The notes beneath the pieces were generated by a model. The model ran no database searches, had not been told where the DNA came from, and worked only from the letters and a program-made list of their open reading frames with translations. Positions 32,991-45,291 of a DNA stretch of 64,000 bases are shown here, one piece after another. Source of the DNA: Theocolax elegans (Eukaryota; Arthropoda; Insecta; Hymenoptera; Cerocephalidae); contig CM047426.1 of the NCBI GenBank assembly GCA_026168455.1, forward strand, positions 69,598,916 to 69,662,915, given 5' to 3'. Both the position numbers and the translations under genes were made by a program. Each line of letters starts with the position of its first letter. Positions within the stretch are counted from its first letter, which is position 1.

Positions 32991-33179
32991 TAATGTTGTT
33001 TTTGCAGAGAGCTTCGAAATCTTTTAATTTTGGAGCAGGAACTCCTTGAACTTCGTTGTACACCTTGGTTAGAATATATTTCTTTATATTTTGATTTTTT
33101 TTTCATTTCTTGTGACGAGCGTTTCAAAACCTTGCTCAAGATTAACTTTGTAATTAAATTGGTTTGCATTTTTTTTATT

Positions 33180-35095
33180 TACAGTTACTTGTTTCAATTT
33201 TGAAATCCCTAGAGCAGTTGTAGATATCTTTTTTCCCTGTTTAACAGTCTTTGTCCAATTTAATTGAGTTGATAGTAGTTTAAAATCATAAATTATGTCA
33301 TAAGTTACGTTAACAACTTCATACTTTGATCACGTTTGTTTGGCTTCTTTAATAATTTCAGCCCACTGTCCTTAGGTGTACACCTTTCTTCCTTTGATGT
33401 ACCTTTCAATGGTAGCGGTTACAGAATCACCCTCGTTCTGAGTGTGCCCTACTTCTAAGAAAATGTAGCATATATTAATATTGTATTTTGCAGAAGCGTA
33501 TACAAGCATCGAATGAACAATTTTGTTTCTATTCTGTCCTCCGCAATTGTCTGACCAGAGGAAAAATTCTGTTATTCCTTCAGATAATTTTTTGCCAAAG
33601 TAATTGAACAGGCAACTGCTCATTTCATTGACTCCTTTTTTCACATCATTTTCTGACCACAAATAGCACGTTGCTTGATGTCGAGTAACATCGTACACAG
33701 TAAAATTGTATACAGATAGTTTTCTCTTGTAATACAAGCTACTGGCCTCCGTTTTAGGCGTTGCTCGAACTTTCTGAAAATCAAAACAAATCATGCTGGT
33801 GTTCGGATTTTTTTTGCAGTCATCTTTTGGTCTTCTTTTATTTTTCTTGATAAATTCTTATTTTTAATATGATCATTGTACTTAATCTCCCATTCAGTTG
33901 TCTTTTCTTTCGTAGCATTTTTGAATCCTTCGCATAAGTCACAAAGATCCTTTTTAGGTTTAAAAAACCCTATATTAAATTTGGTGTTAAATATGTCGGT
34001 ATAATGATGTTTGTTTGCAATTTTTTTCTGATTCTCTTTTGCCCAATCACTGTACGCGGCATACATTTACGAGAAAGATAACTTTTCCTCTAAATATTCA
34101 CGACTCGAGTCTTGCGAATCAACTCTTGGAAATAAATAAATGTGCTCGATTACGCTTTGTGTTGCTTCTTCGTCGATAGTTCTTGGACGTTTCGTTAATT
34201 TCCCACGATTGTCTTTTAAATAAGCGGCTCCATTTCTGACTTTTTTGAAAGCTGTCATAACAATTTGCTTGTTTATATTTAATGTGTTCAAGAACAAAAT
34301 TTGACATACACGTATATTGATATTCTTTTGCGGAATTGTGTATAATCTTGTCTGACTTCTTTTAGAGGTACTACCTTCATTTAATTGCTCTGTGATATGT
34401 CTTAGTAAAAACTGATATTTTAGTACATGCTGTGAAATATTCCAATATTCTGAAAAAAAAACTGTTACAAGCTTCTTCTGTAACTTTATCTTCACACTTG
34501 ATTCTACATCCTGGACCACATGTTCTTTGCACTTTTCGAGCCGGCACTACTTTCTTCGTGAAAGAAGACACGTACTCTTGCCCTGAATTTACCGCTTTTT
34601 TCAAAATGTTACTTTCCAGCATGTCAGGTTCCTCAAGAATAATTATTTTTTCTGGTTCAATATTTTCTTGCGTATCATTAGGTATATTAAGTTCGTCTTC
34701 CGAAGATGAAACAACACTATCATTCCCGAAGTAGTCTGTATCGGTATAATCTGCATTTTCTTTATCAAATGTTTCATTATTTTTGTTAGTGTTTAGTTTT
34801 TCTGCACTAAAGTCGGCAAGTATTGCATTGTGCTCAAATTCCTTTTCAACCATTTCTAGAATAGAATTGGAAGATTCTGCTGTGCTGGTAATTGATATTT
34901 GAAAATTATTTTTAGCCTGGCAAGTTGCTTGGCAGACTTTTGAAGGTACAGAAACTTCAGTGACTTCTAAAAAGTCAACAGTTGAAGCGAAATTGTTTGT
35001 CCAATTTTGCAAATTTTCAGTATTACAACCTCCCAGACTTGTGATAGTACTGCTCTCTGCCACATTTGAGTTAACAATTGCACAACTATCTGCAT
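33180..35095 (-). pseudogene. Transposase-like multicopy protein (DUF7869-type), decayed
   Basis: Read leftward from 35063. An acidic N-terminal region (to about 34560) leads to a Cys cluster (RTCGPGCRIKCEDK), a helical region, a CxxC (KKDLCDLCEGFK, about 33945), then an RNase H-like core with LWSDNCGGQNRNK (about 33540) and FLEVGHTQNEGDSVTATIE (about 33440). The Asp in SDNCGGQN and the Asp/Glu in GDSVTATIE are candidate catalytic residues. Breaks: a slip in a poly-T run near 34450, a stop near 34067, and further stops near 33791 and 33372, with recognisable sequence continuing to about 33180. A 3' splice-like tttatgcag at about 35087-35095 suggests an upstream exon. I see no TIRs, so the element's limits are unknown. 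Confidence 0.6.
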
Positions 35096-35859
35096 AAAGA
35101 GAAATTTAATAAGAATTAATATTTATTAACAGAAAAACAACTATATTCTCTAGTTTCAACTTAAAGGGATATTAATTTCACTAATTTTAAGTGTAATACC
35201 CCCTTCAAAAGTGCAGTAAAATAACGATCTTAATATTTTATTACATTCTATAGAATGTGGTTGAAAATTCATATTATCCATACTGCTTTTATATCAATGT
35301 CCAGTCCGTGTTCTTTTCAGAATATTATGCAAATAATAATATCGCTTTAAGCTTAATAAAACACCGCAAATGTACGCCGTTACCTAATTTCAAAATCAAA
35401 TGTCTCAGCTATTAACACAAAATTAATAGCAGAAAATCTTAAATCTCGGACTTAAAGAAAATTTTCTGTTATAACGTCCGATCTTTGCAATTTGATGTTT
35501 GACAACACCTTCACACCATATAGAATACAATCGAATGTTTTAATTTCAAGTATATTTTCAAATTTACTTTTCGCAACATGCAGTTATAAACTAATTTGAA
35601 TATTTCGAAAAAGCTCTTACACCGCTTCTTTTTCATTACCCCTTCTATTCAAGTTTCCTTGAATTGAAAAAATATTATTCTGTAATTAATTATCTCTTAA
35701 AAATAAGGTGTAAACTATTTTGATATGACAATATAAATAAACATCTTATCTTTCTTATCTTATCTTATCTTATTATAATTAAAATTTATCCTCAAAAGTG
35801 TCCGGCGTCCAACATTCACCATTGGGCGTCTTTTTATTATGTTTTATATATATTCATGT
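35096..35859. other. AT-rich spacer
   Basis: No coding feature. A short (tatct)n-like tract lies at about 35745-35770. Confidence 0.5.
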
Positions 35860-36800
35860 TTATCAGGGTAAGTGTGTTATGGTGAAGAGGTCAGGGTGAG
35901 GGTGAGGGTGGAGGGATAGGGATGGGGTCACCCTGACCACCTGGACATCGTCCCCAGGAAGTGAAAATTTTTTTGCAAACGTCCGACATTCACCATTGGG
36001 CGTCGTTTTATTATGTTTTATATATATACATGTGTATAAGGGTAAGTGTGTTATGGTGAAGAGGTCAGAGTGAGGGTGAGGGTGGAGGGATAGGGATGGG
36101 GTCACCCTGACCACCTGGACATCGTCTCCAGGAAGTGAAAATTTTTTTTGCAAATCCAAGTAGAAAGGCATGTAGACTTTCCTGTGGAGGATGTCAGGAT
36201 TTCCTGGAGGTTACCCTGACCACCTGGACATCGTCTTCAGGAAGTGAGAATATTTTTTGCAAATTTATGCAGAACAGCATGTAGACTTCCCTGCGGACGA
36301 TGTCAGGATAACCTGGAGGTTACCCTGACCACCTGGACATCGTCTTCAGGATGTGACAATATTTTTTGCAAATTTAAGCAGAAAGGCAGGTAGACTTCCC
36401 TGCGGACGATGTCAGGATAACCTGGAGGTTACCCTGACCACCTGGACATCGTCTCCAGGAAGTGACAATATTTTTTGCACATTTATGCAGAACGGCATGT
36501 AGACTTCCCTGCGGACGATGTCAGGATAACCTGGAGGTTACCCTGACCACCTGGACATCGTCTTCAGGATGTGACAATATTTTTTGCAAATTTAAGCAGA
36601 AAGGCAGGTAGACTTCCCTGCGGACGATGTCAGGATAACCTGGAGGTTACCCTGACCATCTGGACATTGTCTTCAGGAAGTGACAATATTTTTTGCAAAT
36701 TTATGCAGAACAGCATGTAGACTTTCCTGTAGACGATATCCGGATGATCTGGAGGTCACCCTGACCACCTAGACATCCTCTCCAGGAAGTGACAATATTT
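35860..36800. repeat. 109-bp minisatellite with internal dyad symmetry
   Basis: The phrase ttaccctgaccacctggaca starts at 36211, 36320, 36429, 36538, 36647 and (as tcaccctg) 36756, an exact 109-bp step. Two larger, ~174-bp units precede it (phrase at 35928 and 36102), with gtgagggtgagggtggaggg added. Each 109-bp unit holds an imperfect inverted pair, gacgatgtcaggataacc and the ggttaccctgaccacctgg..acatcgtc side, so units can fold. It ends directly against a helicase remnant. Confidence 0.92.
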
Positions 36801-36805
36801 TTCCT

Positions 36806-37787
36806 TTTTTTCGACAAACACTTCCTATAGTTCGATACGGAAATAGGACTCAAATATTAGAATCATGTGTAAAAAGTAGTTCTTTATGGCAATTATTTCA
36901 AAAACTTACATTAAATAATAATTTAAGATTAAACGTGGTTATTAAATATTGGAGAAAATAAAAATATTACAAAATTTGAAATTGATAATAACGTTATAAA
37001 AATTCCTTCAGAATTTATTACATTTAATAATTTGATAGATGATATTTTTGGTAATAAAATGAATATTAATGATTTACATACTCTTAAAGACAAAGTAATT
37101 CTTTCACCTATAAATAGTGATGTTTTAGCGATTAATAACGAAATAATTGTAAGAATTGAAGGTGACGGTAAGATATATTTAAGCATTGATAGTATTACTA
37201 ATGATGAAAATAATAAGTTGGATGAAACAATAACAATAGATTTTATAAATTCATTAATACCAAATGGTTTACCACCGCATAAATTAGTATTAAAAAAAGG
37301 AATTATCGTTATGTTACTTAGGAATTTGCATTTAGATGGAGGTTTATGTAATGGTACCAGGCTCATGATTACAGAATTAAAACAGTACACTATATATGGA
37401 GAAATTATAACAGGTAAAAATTCAGGATAAATTGTGATGATTCCAAGAATAGATTTATGTCCATCAAAGGATGATATACCTTTCAATATGATTAGACGTC
37501 AATTGCCTATTAGACCAAGTTTCGCTATGACCATAAATAAAGCACAAGATCAATCATTTAAAAAAGTAAGTCTATATTTACCAAGACCTGTATTTAGTCA
37601 TGGTCAATTATATGTTGCATTATCAAGAGTTACAGATGAAAAAAATCCAAAATTAAAATTTTCGAAATCGGCAATGATGCTCACTAATACAGAAGGAGAT
37701 ATACTTATTATAAATGAGAGTAATTTAAATAATAATGTAATAATATATACAACGAATATAGTTTTTTCTGAAGTGTTTGATACTTAA
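36806..37787 (+). pseudogene. Helitron Rep/helicase, PIF1-like C-terminal part
   Basis: Helitron elements encode a Rep-helicase; this is the PIF1 helicase part. It begins in mid-domain (FRQTLPIVRYGNRTQ, from about 36806), continues with SSSLWQLFQKLTLNNN, then LVLKKGIIVMLLRNLHLDGG and GLCNGTRLMI (about 37290-37370), and ends with [20 protein letters not shown] and [14 protein letters not shown] (about 37520-37635). The last two blocks are the conserved superfamily 1B motifs V and VI. Breaks: a stop near 36960 and another at 37428-37430. The Rep domain and Walker A are missing; the minisatellite at its left edge replaces them. Confidence 0.85.
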
Positions 37788-37989
37788 ATAGTTTTTTTTT
37801 TATTTTTAAAAATCAATTTAAGGTCGACTTATTAGGCAAACGAATTATAAAATAATAAAGTATAAGCATCAGACAAAATTTGTAGATAAAATTACGTACA
37901 ATAACGAATAGTTTTCATGTATACATTATTTACATCAAGCAACATTTCAATATATCATTAATTAAGAAATAAACAAATATTAAAATATT

Positions 37990-38275
37990 AGTTGTCTGCA
38001 TTAAGCGACATTTTATTGGCAAAATTATTTATGAAATGTATAAATTTTAAAATAATCAACTGTCTGCATCAAGCGACATTTTTTCACTAAAATACTGAAG
38101 AAATAAACAAATTTAAAATTGATTGTCTGCATCAAGAGACATTTTTTCACTAAAATACTGAAGAAATAAACAAATTTAAAATTGATTGTCTGCATCAAGA
38201 GACATTTTTTTACTAAAATACTGAAGAAATAAACAAATTTAAAATTCATTGTCTGCATCAAATGACATTTTATTG
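37990..38275. repeat. 63-bp minisatellite
   Basis: The word ttgtctgcatcaag recurs at about 37992, 38060, 38123, 38186 and 38249; the last four steps are 62-63 bp. The minus-strand frame over it (repeating KKCLLMQTINFKFVYFFSIL) is a by-product of a period divisible by three. Confidence 0.88.
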
Positions 38276-39400
38276 ACAAAATTATTTATAAAATATACAA
38301 ATTTTAAAATAATTAATTGTCTAATATAGCATTAATTAAATATCAATTAAAATATTTTGATAATACTTGTTAGAATACATTGTCTGCAAAAAGTTATATT
38401 ATTTTAGAACTTTGTTTAGATATTAATGACACAAAAAATTACAAAATATATAAAATAAATACGAATATACGAGATGCCATATTATATATATTTTTTTTTA
38501 ATGCAGCCATATTGGAACGTATATTTTTATCAATTTTAAAATATTTACTTATTATGCCATACATAATTTTGAAATATATATATGTTAGAAAATCAAATAT
38601 TTGAAACTTTTAATACACATTATATTTACGTTCATTATATGACAGTCTCAAGAAAATAATACAAACCAACATTCGAAAATATACTGTTATAGTTAAATAT
38701 CATGATGAGTAAAAGGAATAAATTGTATACATTTTTTAAAATAAAATATTTTATAATTTATTTTTATTTGTTTTAATAATATAACAACAAATTTTAATTA
38801 ATAGTTTAAAGCACATGAAAAAAATTGGTTTGAAAATAAAATAAAATAATTGTATCAAAATCGTTTAAAATTTATTTGTTATAAACTAATAATAAATTTA
38901 AGACTACACTTTATAATCAACGTCCAGCTTCAAAAATGTGATTCAACCGAGGGAGCGTTAGCGACCGAGGTAATATGGCTAGTATTCAATTAACGTAAGA
39001 TATTTCGAAAAATAGTTCATAATATCTACTTACTATACAACTTTTTTTAACCGACTTTGAAAAAGTGACGTTACTCAATTCCATCTGTATTTTTGTCTAG
39101 TCTAGAAATTATACCAAAACTATTGAAGAAATCGTTACGATTTTTTTTAATGACAGGTAATTATCCTGCGATTGTCTCATTATATTTTGTTTGTAAAGAT
39201 CGATGAAGTATTTAGCTGTATTTTATATTTACGTAGATTTACATTTTAATCGTTATAAATAAAGAAAATATGAAATAGAAGGAGATTAAATCGTTAACAT
39301 CAGCATTAATAAAACGCCTGTGCGTTGGTAATTTTTATTCGGTAATTCTGTGTAGAGCATATTGAAGCTCAACTTTCCCCTCTAATTTGAAATTAAATTT
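38276..39400. other. AT-rich spacer
   Basis: No supported gene. A GC-richer phrase, accgagggagcgttagcgac, stands out at about 38946-38965 without a partner in the window. Confidence 0.45.
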
Positions 39401-39404
39401 GACG

Positions 39405-39705
39405 CGATACGATTTTTTTTGTTAATTTTACAACATTTTAAAAAATGTATTAAAAATCGCGGGTTTTTCGTAAAAAATTTGATAATTCCGATCCACTCTT
39501 TTTATTTCGATTTTTTCTTGATAAAAAAATTGATTCGATACGGTTTGTTTCGGCAATTTTAGAGCATTTTAAAGAATATATTTAAATAGCGCTTTCTATG
39601 CCGCTGATTCAATCCTAGATTGAATCAAAACTATCAATCTTCTACGAACAAAACTCATTTTTAATACATTTTTAAAATGCTGTAAAATTAAAAAAAAATC
39701 GTATA
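39405..39705. repeat. ~300 bp imperfect inverted repeat
   Basis: atacgattttttttgttaat (39408) with the following acattttaaaaaatgtattaaaaa pairs with the complement at about 39650-39703. Probably a MITE remnant. Confidence 0.5.
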
Positions 39706-40202
39706 GCGGCAAGTTTAAGGGAAAAAGCTATCTGCTCTGAACAGAGTCAGCGAAAAAAAATCACCACCGCACAGGCACACTGCGACAGTTTCCGATTTTT
39801 TAGCTAAAATAGTAGTTTTCGTACCAAGGCCGTAAAATAGTATTTTTCGGTCGAGTATGGAAAGCACCCACTTTACGCCCTTGAACGTAGATGAAAGGAA
39901 AATCATTTTTTTAAAGTTTTTTTTAGTCAACCAAATAAAATTTTATGTTTGGTATTATATGATTAGATTTTGTCAATCCTCCTAAGTAAAAGGTAAAGGT
40001 GTAAAAAGAAAAATTAACACATTTTTTCTGTTTTGCAACGTTTCGGTAGCCAATGATCCCCCTTCAGACTGTAAAATATTTTAACAATTTATGTCGAATT
40101 TACTACGCGGATTGTTTATTACATGTTTTAAAATTGACGCCATAGTCATTTGAAATAATTAGAAATATTCATATGTGGGTCTTTGAAATAAAACCATCTT
40201 TA

Positions 40203-40372
40203 TCGGGCCACCGAGAAAGAATCATCTTATTCAGACCGCCGAGATAGAATCTTGTTGCTCGGACCGCCGAGATAGAATTTTCTTGCACGGAGCTTTGGAA
40301 AAGAATCTTCTTTCGCAACTGTCGAAATAGAATTATCTTGCATCGACCGACGACCTAGAATAATCGTGCACT
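40203..40372. repeat. 28-bp minisatellite
   Basis: About six diverged copies of gaccgccgagatagaatctt followed by gttgctcg; the central copies are closest to each other. Non-coding. Confidence 0.75.
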
Positions 40373-40544
40373 ATTTTTTGAGTTAGCATTCTCATGACTT
40401 CATATTTCAATTGGCATTATATGAATAGGAGGTGTCGATATATATATAAATGTGTGTGTTGTGTGTTGAATCCTGAAATCTTAGACACGGCGGCGGCGAA
40501 ATACTCATATAAAATGGATCTATTTATATATGCATACGCATATA

Positions 40545-41488
40545 TATGGGCTATTTCTATATAAATTTTAAATCGCTCCAAAATTTGAGAACAGGCTGGA
40601 AATATCTTCAAGAAGAGAGAAAAAAAATTTTAGGTGTTAAAAATAATTTGTCTAAGAGTTATTCCACCATGAAAAATGGAAATTTTTCAATTTTTTAGAA
40701 AATTTTCTATTTTCAAAGCCATTTATCTCAAAATCTATTCATTTTTTTTGAAAAAACATTACAAACAACTTTTGTTCAAAATAATCTTTAGAACTTATCT
40801 ACCTGGATTAGAATTCTTAATTTTAAAATCTCAAAGAGATAGAACGACCGTAAATATTGCATATCAAAAGAAGGCGACCACGCCACAATCGATTTTGATC
40901 TAACACCCTTCAAAAGATCACATTTTTCGAGAGCTTTCGAATGGCGGTGGTTAGATTATTGGCCAAGACCGCTGGTGTAAGTTATGCCTCATAAACCTCA
41001 TAAAATCACTAATTTTCATGTATTTTAGGGCATAACTTACACCAGCGGTCTTGGCCAATAATCTAACCACCGCCATTCGAAAGCTCTCGAAAAATGTGAT
41101 CTTTTGAGTGGTGTTAGATCAAAATCGATCGTGGCGTGATCGCCTTTTTTTGATATTCAATATTTCCGGGTGTTCTATCTCTACGAGATTTTAAAATTAA
41201 GAATTGTAACCCAGGTAGATAAGTTCTAAAGATTATTTTCAACAACAGTTGTTTGTAAGGTTTTTTCAAAAAAATTAATAAATTTTGAGATAAATGGCTT
41301 TAAAAATAGAAAATTTTCTAAAAAATTGAAAAATTTCCATTTTTCATGGTGGAATAACTCTTAGACAAATTATTTTTAACACCTAAAATTTTTTTTCTAT
41401 CTTCTTGAAGATATTTCCAGCCTGTTCTCAAATTTTGGAGCGATTTAAAATTTTCATCGTACCACTTGACGTGAAATAGCCCATATAT
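40545..41488 (+). mobile_element. 0.95 kb palindromic element, copy 1
   Basis: Almost completely palindromic: each end reads atatgggctatttc inward, the arms carry caaaatttgagaacaggctg and aattgaaaaatttccatttt, and the asymmetrical centre lies at about 40985-41035. It has no coding frame. Other copies are 56593-57549 (centre in opposite orientation) and 63345-63850 (half). Confidence 0.85.
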
Positions 41489-41499
41489 TAATATTTTAA

Positions 41500-42335
41500 A
41501 GAACATTTTTCTTTGTGTATATATAGTAGATCTTTGTACTAATAACTCGGAAACAAAGAAATTTTAACGAAAATTTAGTATGAAAAATTTATTTTTTTCT
41601 TTGCCCCAAAATTCTTCAATTTCTCATTTTCTTCATAACTTTGCTCCAAATTGATCAATTTAAGCTTCTTTTTTTCCACCCATGTCTACTTGAACTCAAC
41701 TTTTTTCTGGTATTTTGGTTGAATGCATATCTGTATTAGTTTCGGTGTTACGCACGAATAAGTTGGAAGTAATTATCATTGAAATTATTTTAGGTGTCGC
41801 ATAAATTTCATAAAAATGGCCGTTGGTAAGTAATAATATTACAAAAGATATACTAAAGTTAGGATAAGATCTGTTTCCCGAAGGTCAAGTAATCCCCTTG
41901 TAAGTAGATCGCATAAACCGGTATATAAAACCCATGATTAACAGTTCCAGTAATCTCAAGTTCCAATGTTTTGACAATGCCATCCAAATTCTCCGAGCCC
42001 CTCCAACTTGTATCTTCCTAAATCTGCACCAATACTCCTAGAAGCTTTATCACTCCCCTGCTCCTAACAATGCGGTCTTGATTTAAATATGAACCCCATT
42101 GCAAGCTTAGACATATAATTTTCAAAATTCAGTTAAATCGCAAGTTTATTAGGATATTCTGGGTTCCAGCCAACAGAAGGATACATGGAAATGAGTCAGC
42201 GGACGATGTAGCCAAGTAGAGTGCAAGGAGAGGGGTGGTTGATTTTGATAGGTTCTTCATTTACGTAGTTTACTCAAATATGAATAAATAAAATAGCAAT
42301 AAAAATGAGGTAATGAATCAATATCAAAATACTAC
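41500..42335. other. Spacer, nothing recognised
   Basis: AT-rich, without frames or repeats that I can support. Confidence 0.45.
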
Positions 42336-42339
42336 TTTC

Positions 42340-42691
42340 ATAACACAGGGTTTAACTCTAAAAACTGATTTTCGGTGCTTAGGCGTCCCAGAGATTTTAT
42401 ATGTCTATACAACATAATCCGGTCTTATGATGGTAGGGTGAGGTTTCACCTGTTTAGCAAGGACTTTAGGCTTGATGAGATGTGTGAATGTGGAACCGAC
42501 CTGCATACTGTTGAGCATTTGGTCTGGCACTGTTAATCATTTGGCTCCGATAGATCTGGTCTTTTAGCGGCATTAGTGAAACTCGGCATAAATTTGGATG
42601 ATAATATTGGTGATATTTTAAATTGCAATTTTGATGCAGGGTCTTTAATAGTAGATTTTCTCATTTATAACAAGGGTGATAAAATTATTTA
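42340..42691 (+). pseudogene. LINE reverse transcriptase C-terminal fragment
   Basis: A decayed frame reads DEMCECGTDLHTVEHLVWHC at about 42475-42535, the CxC...H...C motif found at the C-terminus of Jockey/R1/I-type LINE ORF2 proteins, then a tail ending with a stop at about 42691. Upstream is frameshifted. It is a 5'-truncated copy; the clade is undetermined. Confidence 0.65.
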
Positions 42692-45291
42692 AATAAAAAT
42701 TACATGCTAGGTTAATCTAAGACTTTGTACTTAATCTCAACTTTATAATTTTAATTTTCTATATTTTGCAGGCATCTAATTACTTGCTCACTTTTATGTA
42801 CATATTATCACACTGCGCTGAGGTTTAGGGTGCAGGTGAGGTACTCGAGAAAATGTTAACTAAACCCTAAGTGCCGCTTGACATGACATGTACTATTTGC
42901 ATTGTCACAATATATTCACTTCTATTGCTGATTTATTTTAATTGCAACATTTATTACACTTACAAGGAGAGTCTTTGTGCTTCGGGTAACTATTCAGATC
43001 TAACTATTGCAAGGTGTTTTCTTACCTGTGAGCGTAGAATTTAATTTATATAATACCCTCTCATAGGCACTTTTACTATATTTTTATGCCTATAATAATT
43101 TTGTTCGACGCCAGCCATTCATACAGTCAAATACCTGCAATTAGCAATACGAAAATTAGTTGGGTTATATTTTTTCTTATCTACACTGCTCTTAAATAAA
43201 TATATACTTTTTTTAGAAATGTAACTGAACCTATGTATGTATAAATGATAAAATGATGAATACTTACATGGTTTATGCTATTTACTGCCACAAACTGCTA
43301 ATTAAGGACTGGTTGCGCCTTTTCAAGCACTTTCAAATCACTTCAATTATTGTAAGCAGCTATTATTTGCAATTTTCATCCGAATTGGAGATCTAGGAAT
43401 ATACATGATACAAAGAATCAGTTTCTTTTACCTCAACTAATAAAATATTCAAAGTAATTTCGACGAAAAAAAATTTCCATAATAATTAAATATTATTTTT
43501 TATTTTAATTTACTTAAAATATAAAAATGTTATTTAATTTTATTGAAATTATTTAATCCAATTATAATTTAATAATGAAAAGATAATCTTTTAAAAATTT
43601 GTTTCTAACCTTAAAAGATTCTTTATCTCACTTCAAAATTCAAACATACTTATTTAATGCAAAATCTGCCACGATTGTTGAGAATTCAAAATTCGTTGCT
43701 GACATCGTTGACCGTAAAATCTTGAAAATCGTATAATGTTAATGTAAAAAAGATTATGATATTAGATGGCAAGAAATTTTATCAAATACATTGTACATAT
43801 CAACACGAAAAAATATGCATTACAGACTACAATAAAACCTCCTAAATCAGCGCCCTCTGCTTATAATAAAAGGCACTATTTTAAAATCATTTGAATAGTG
43901 TTGTTTGCAATAATGGTTTTTACATTTTTATATTATATAAAATAAAATGTCGAATGAGAAAAGTGAGAAAGTGCCTGAATTTTTAGATGCCACATTAGAA
44001 TCTTCTAAATTTTTTAGTACACACGTTAATGTTTGCATTTAAATTTTAAAATTGAAACAATGTATTATAAAAGAATATGTGAAAATTCCTTCAGCGCAAG
44101 CCATATAAATTGGTTCTGAAATGGCTAACTTACTGTTAAATTATTTTGATAATTTGCAATTAATCGAAAGTGAGGAAGTTTTCATAGATTTTAATACTGC
44201 AGATAAAGATAATATTTTAATTGAGCCATTCGAAATAAGCAACAGTGAAAAACCTATAGAAGAGTCTCCAGGTAAATTTAATATATAATATATTTTTGTT
44301 TAATATTTATTTTAAAAAAATCATTTAAATTAATATTGGTACACATGACATTTAGCAAAAATTTTTTAAATATTATTCTAATCATTAGGTCAAGTAAATG
44401 AATACGATAGTTGCGAAGATCAAGCAAATTCAAACTTCATTCCTCTAGCAAAAAAATAAAAATAGTTAATATGGCATTCGAACATCCAAAGTGGTCTTTG
44501 CAAACTTTGCAAAATCATTGAGTACCATGTTTAACCCTCAAAGATGAATTGTCTAGATGGAAAGAGCAAATTAGAATTGACGGAAGTAGATTAGATAAAT
44601 TAGAAAACGTTAATAAATACGTCTATGAAATGTTTTCCACGCACCGAGAAAAAAATTTGTGCGTTACTACAAGAAATTTGAGAGAATGGGCGATGCAGAG
44701 AGCAATGCAGTCTGACGACGATTGTTTTTCTTTTGTCGCTTCTTTATCGTGGGTGAATAACTTTAAAAAGAAATATAGAATATCTCAGAGGAAAATAACG
44801 AAATTCATTAAACCAGCAGAGCAAAGGCAATTAGAGAATGTTCCAGTTGAGTGCAGTAGATTTCAAGATGAATGTCACAATTCCATTTGTCATTTTGATA
44901 TGTATTTTGAAATTAACACTGACCAAATGGGTTGCGAGTATCGCGCAAATGTTAATCGCAGTTTAGAGCATAAGGGTTCAATAGTTGTTAGAGTATATCT
45001 GGGAGATATGAATAAGGTGACTCATTCATATACTGCTCAGTATACAATTACCGCAGCAGGAAGGTTGCTCCCTTTAGTTTTCTTATACCTCCAGGAAACT
45101 AATGGCACATTTCGACTTCAAGTTTAGAAGGAAGTTGATGAACTGTGTTCTTTGTATACAAATGTCACCGTCATTAGTTCCAAATCTCGAAAATTAACAG
45201 CTGCATTATTCGCCAAGTACTTGGAAGAAATTCTAGAGCCATACGTTCAAAATAATCGGTTTTTATTCATTTTAGATAGTTGGGGAGGACA

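Noticed and set aside
35860..36800. CRISPR-like array
   Set aside because: The units are contiguous 109-bp tandem repeats without unique spacers, in a eukaryotic repeat context.
38025..38279. Repeat protein with 21-residue units
   Set aside because: An artefact of a 63-bp minisatellite; no ATG-bounded conserved domain and AT-rich throughout.
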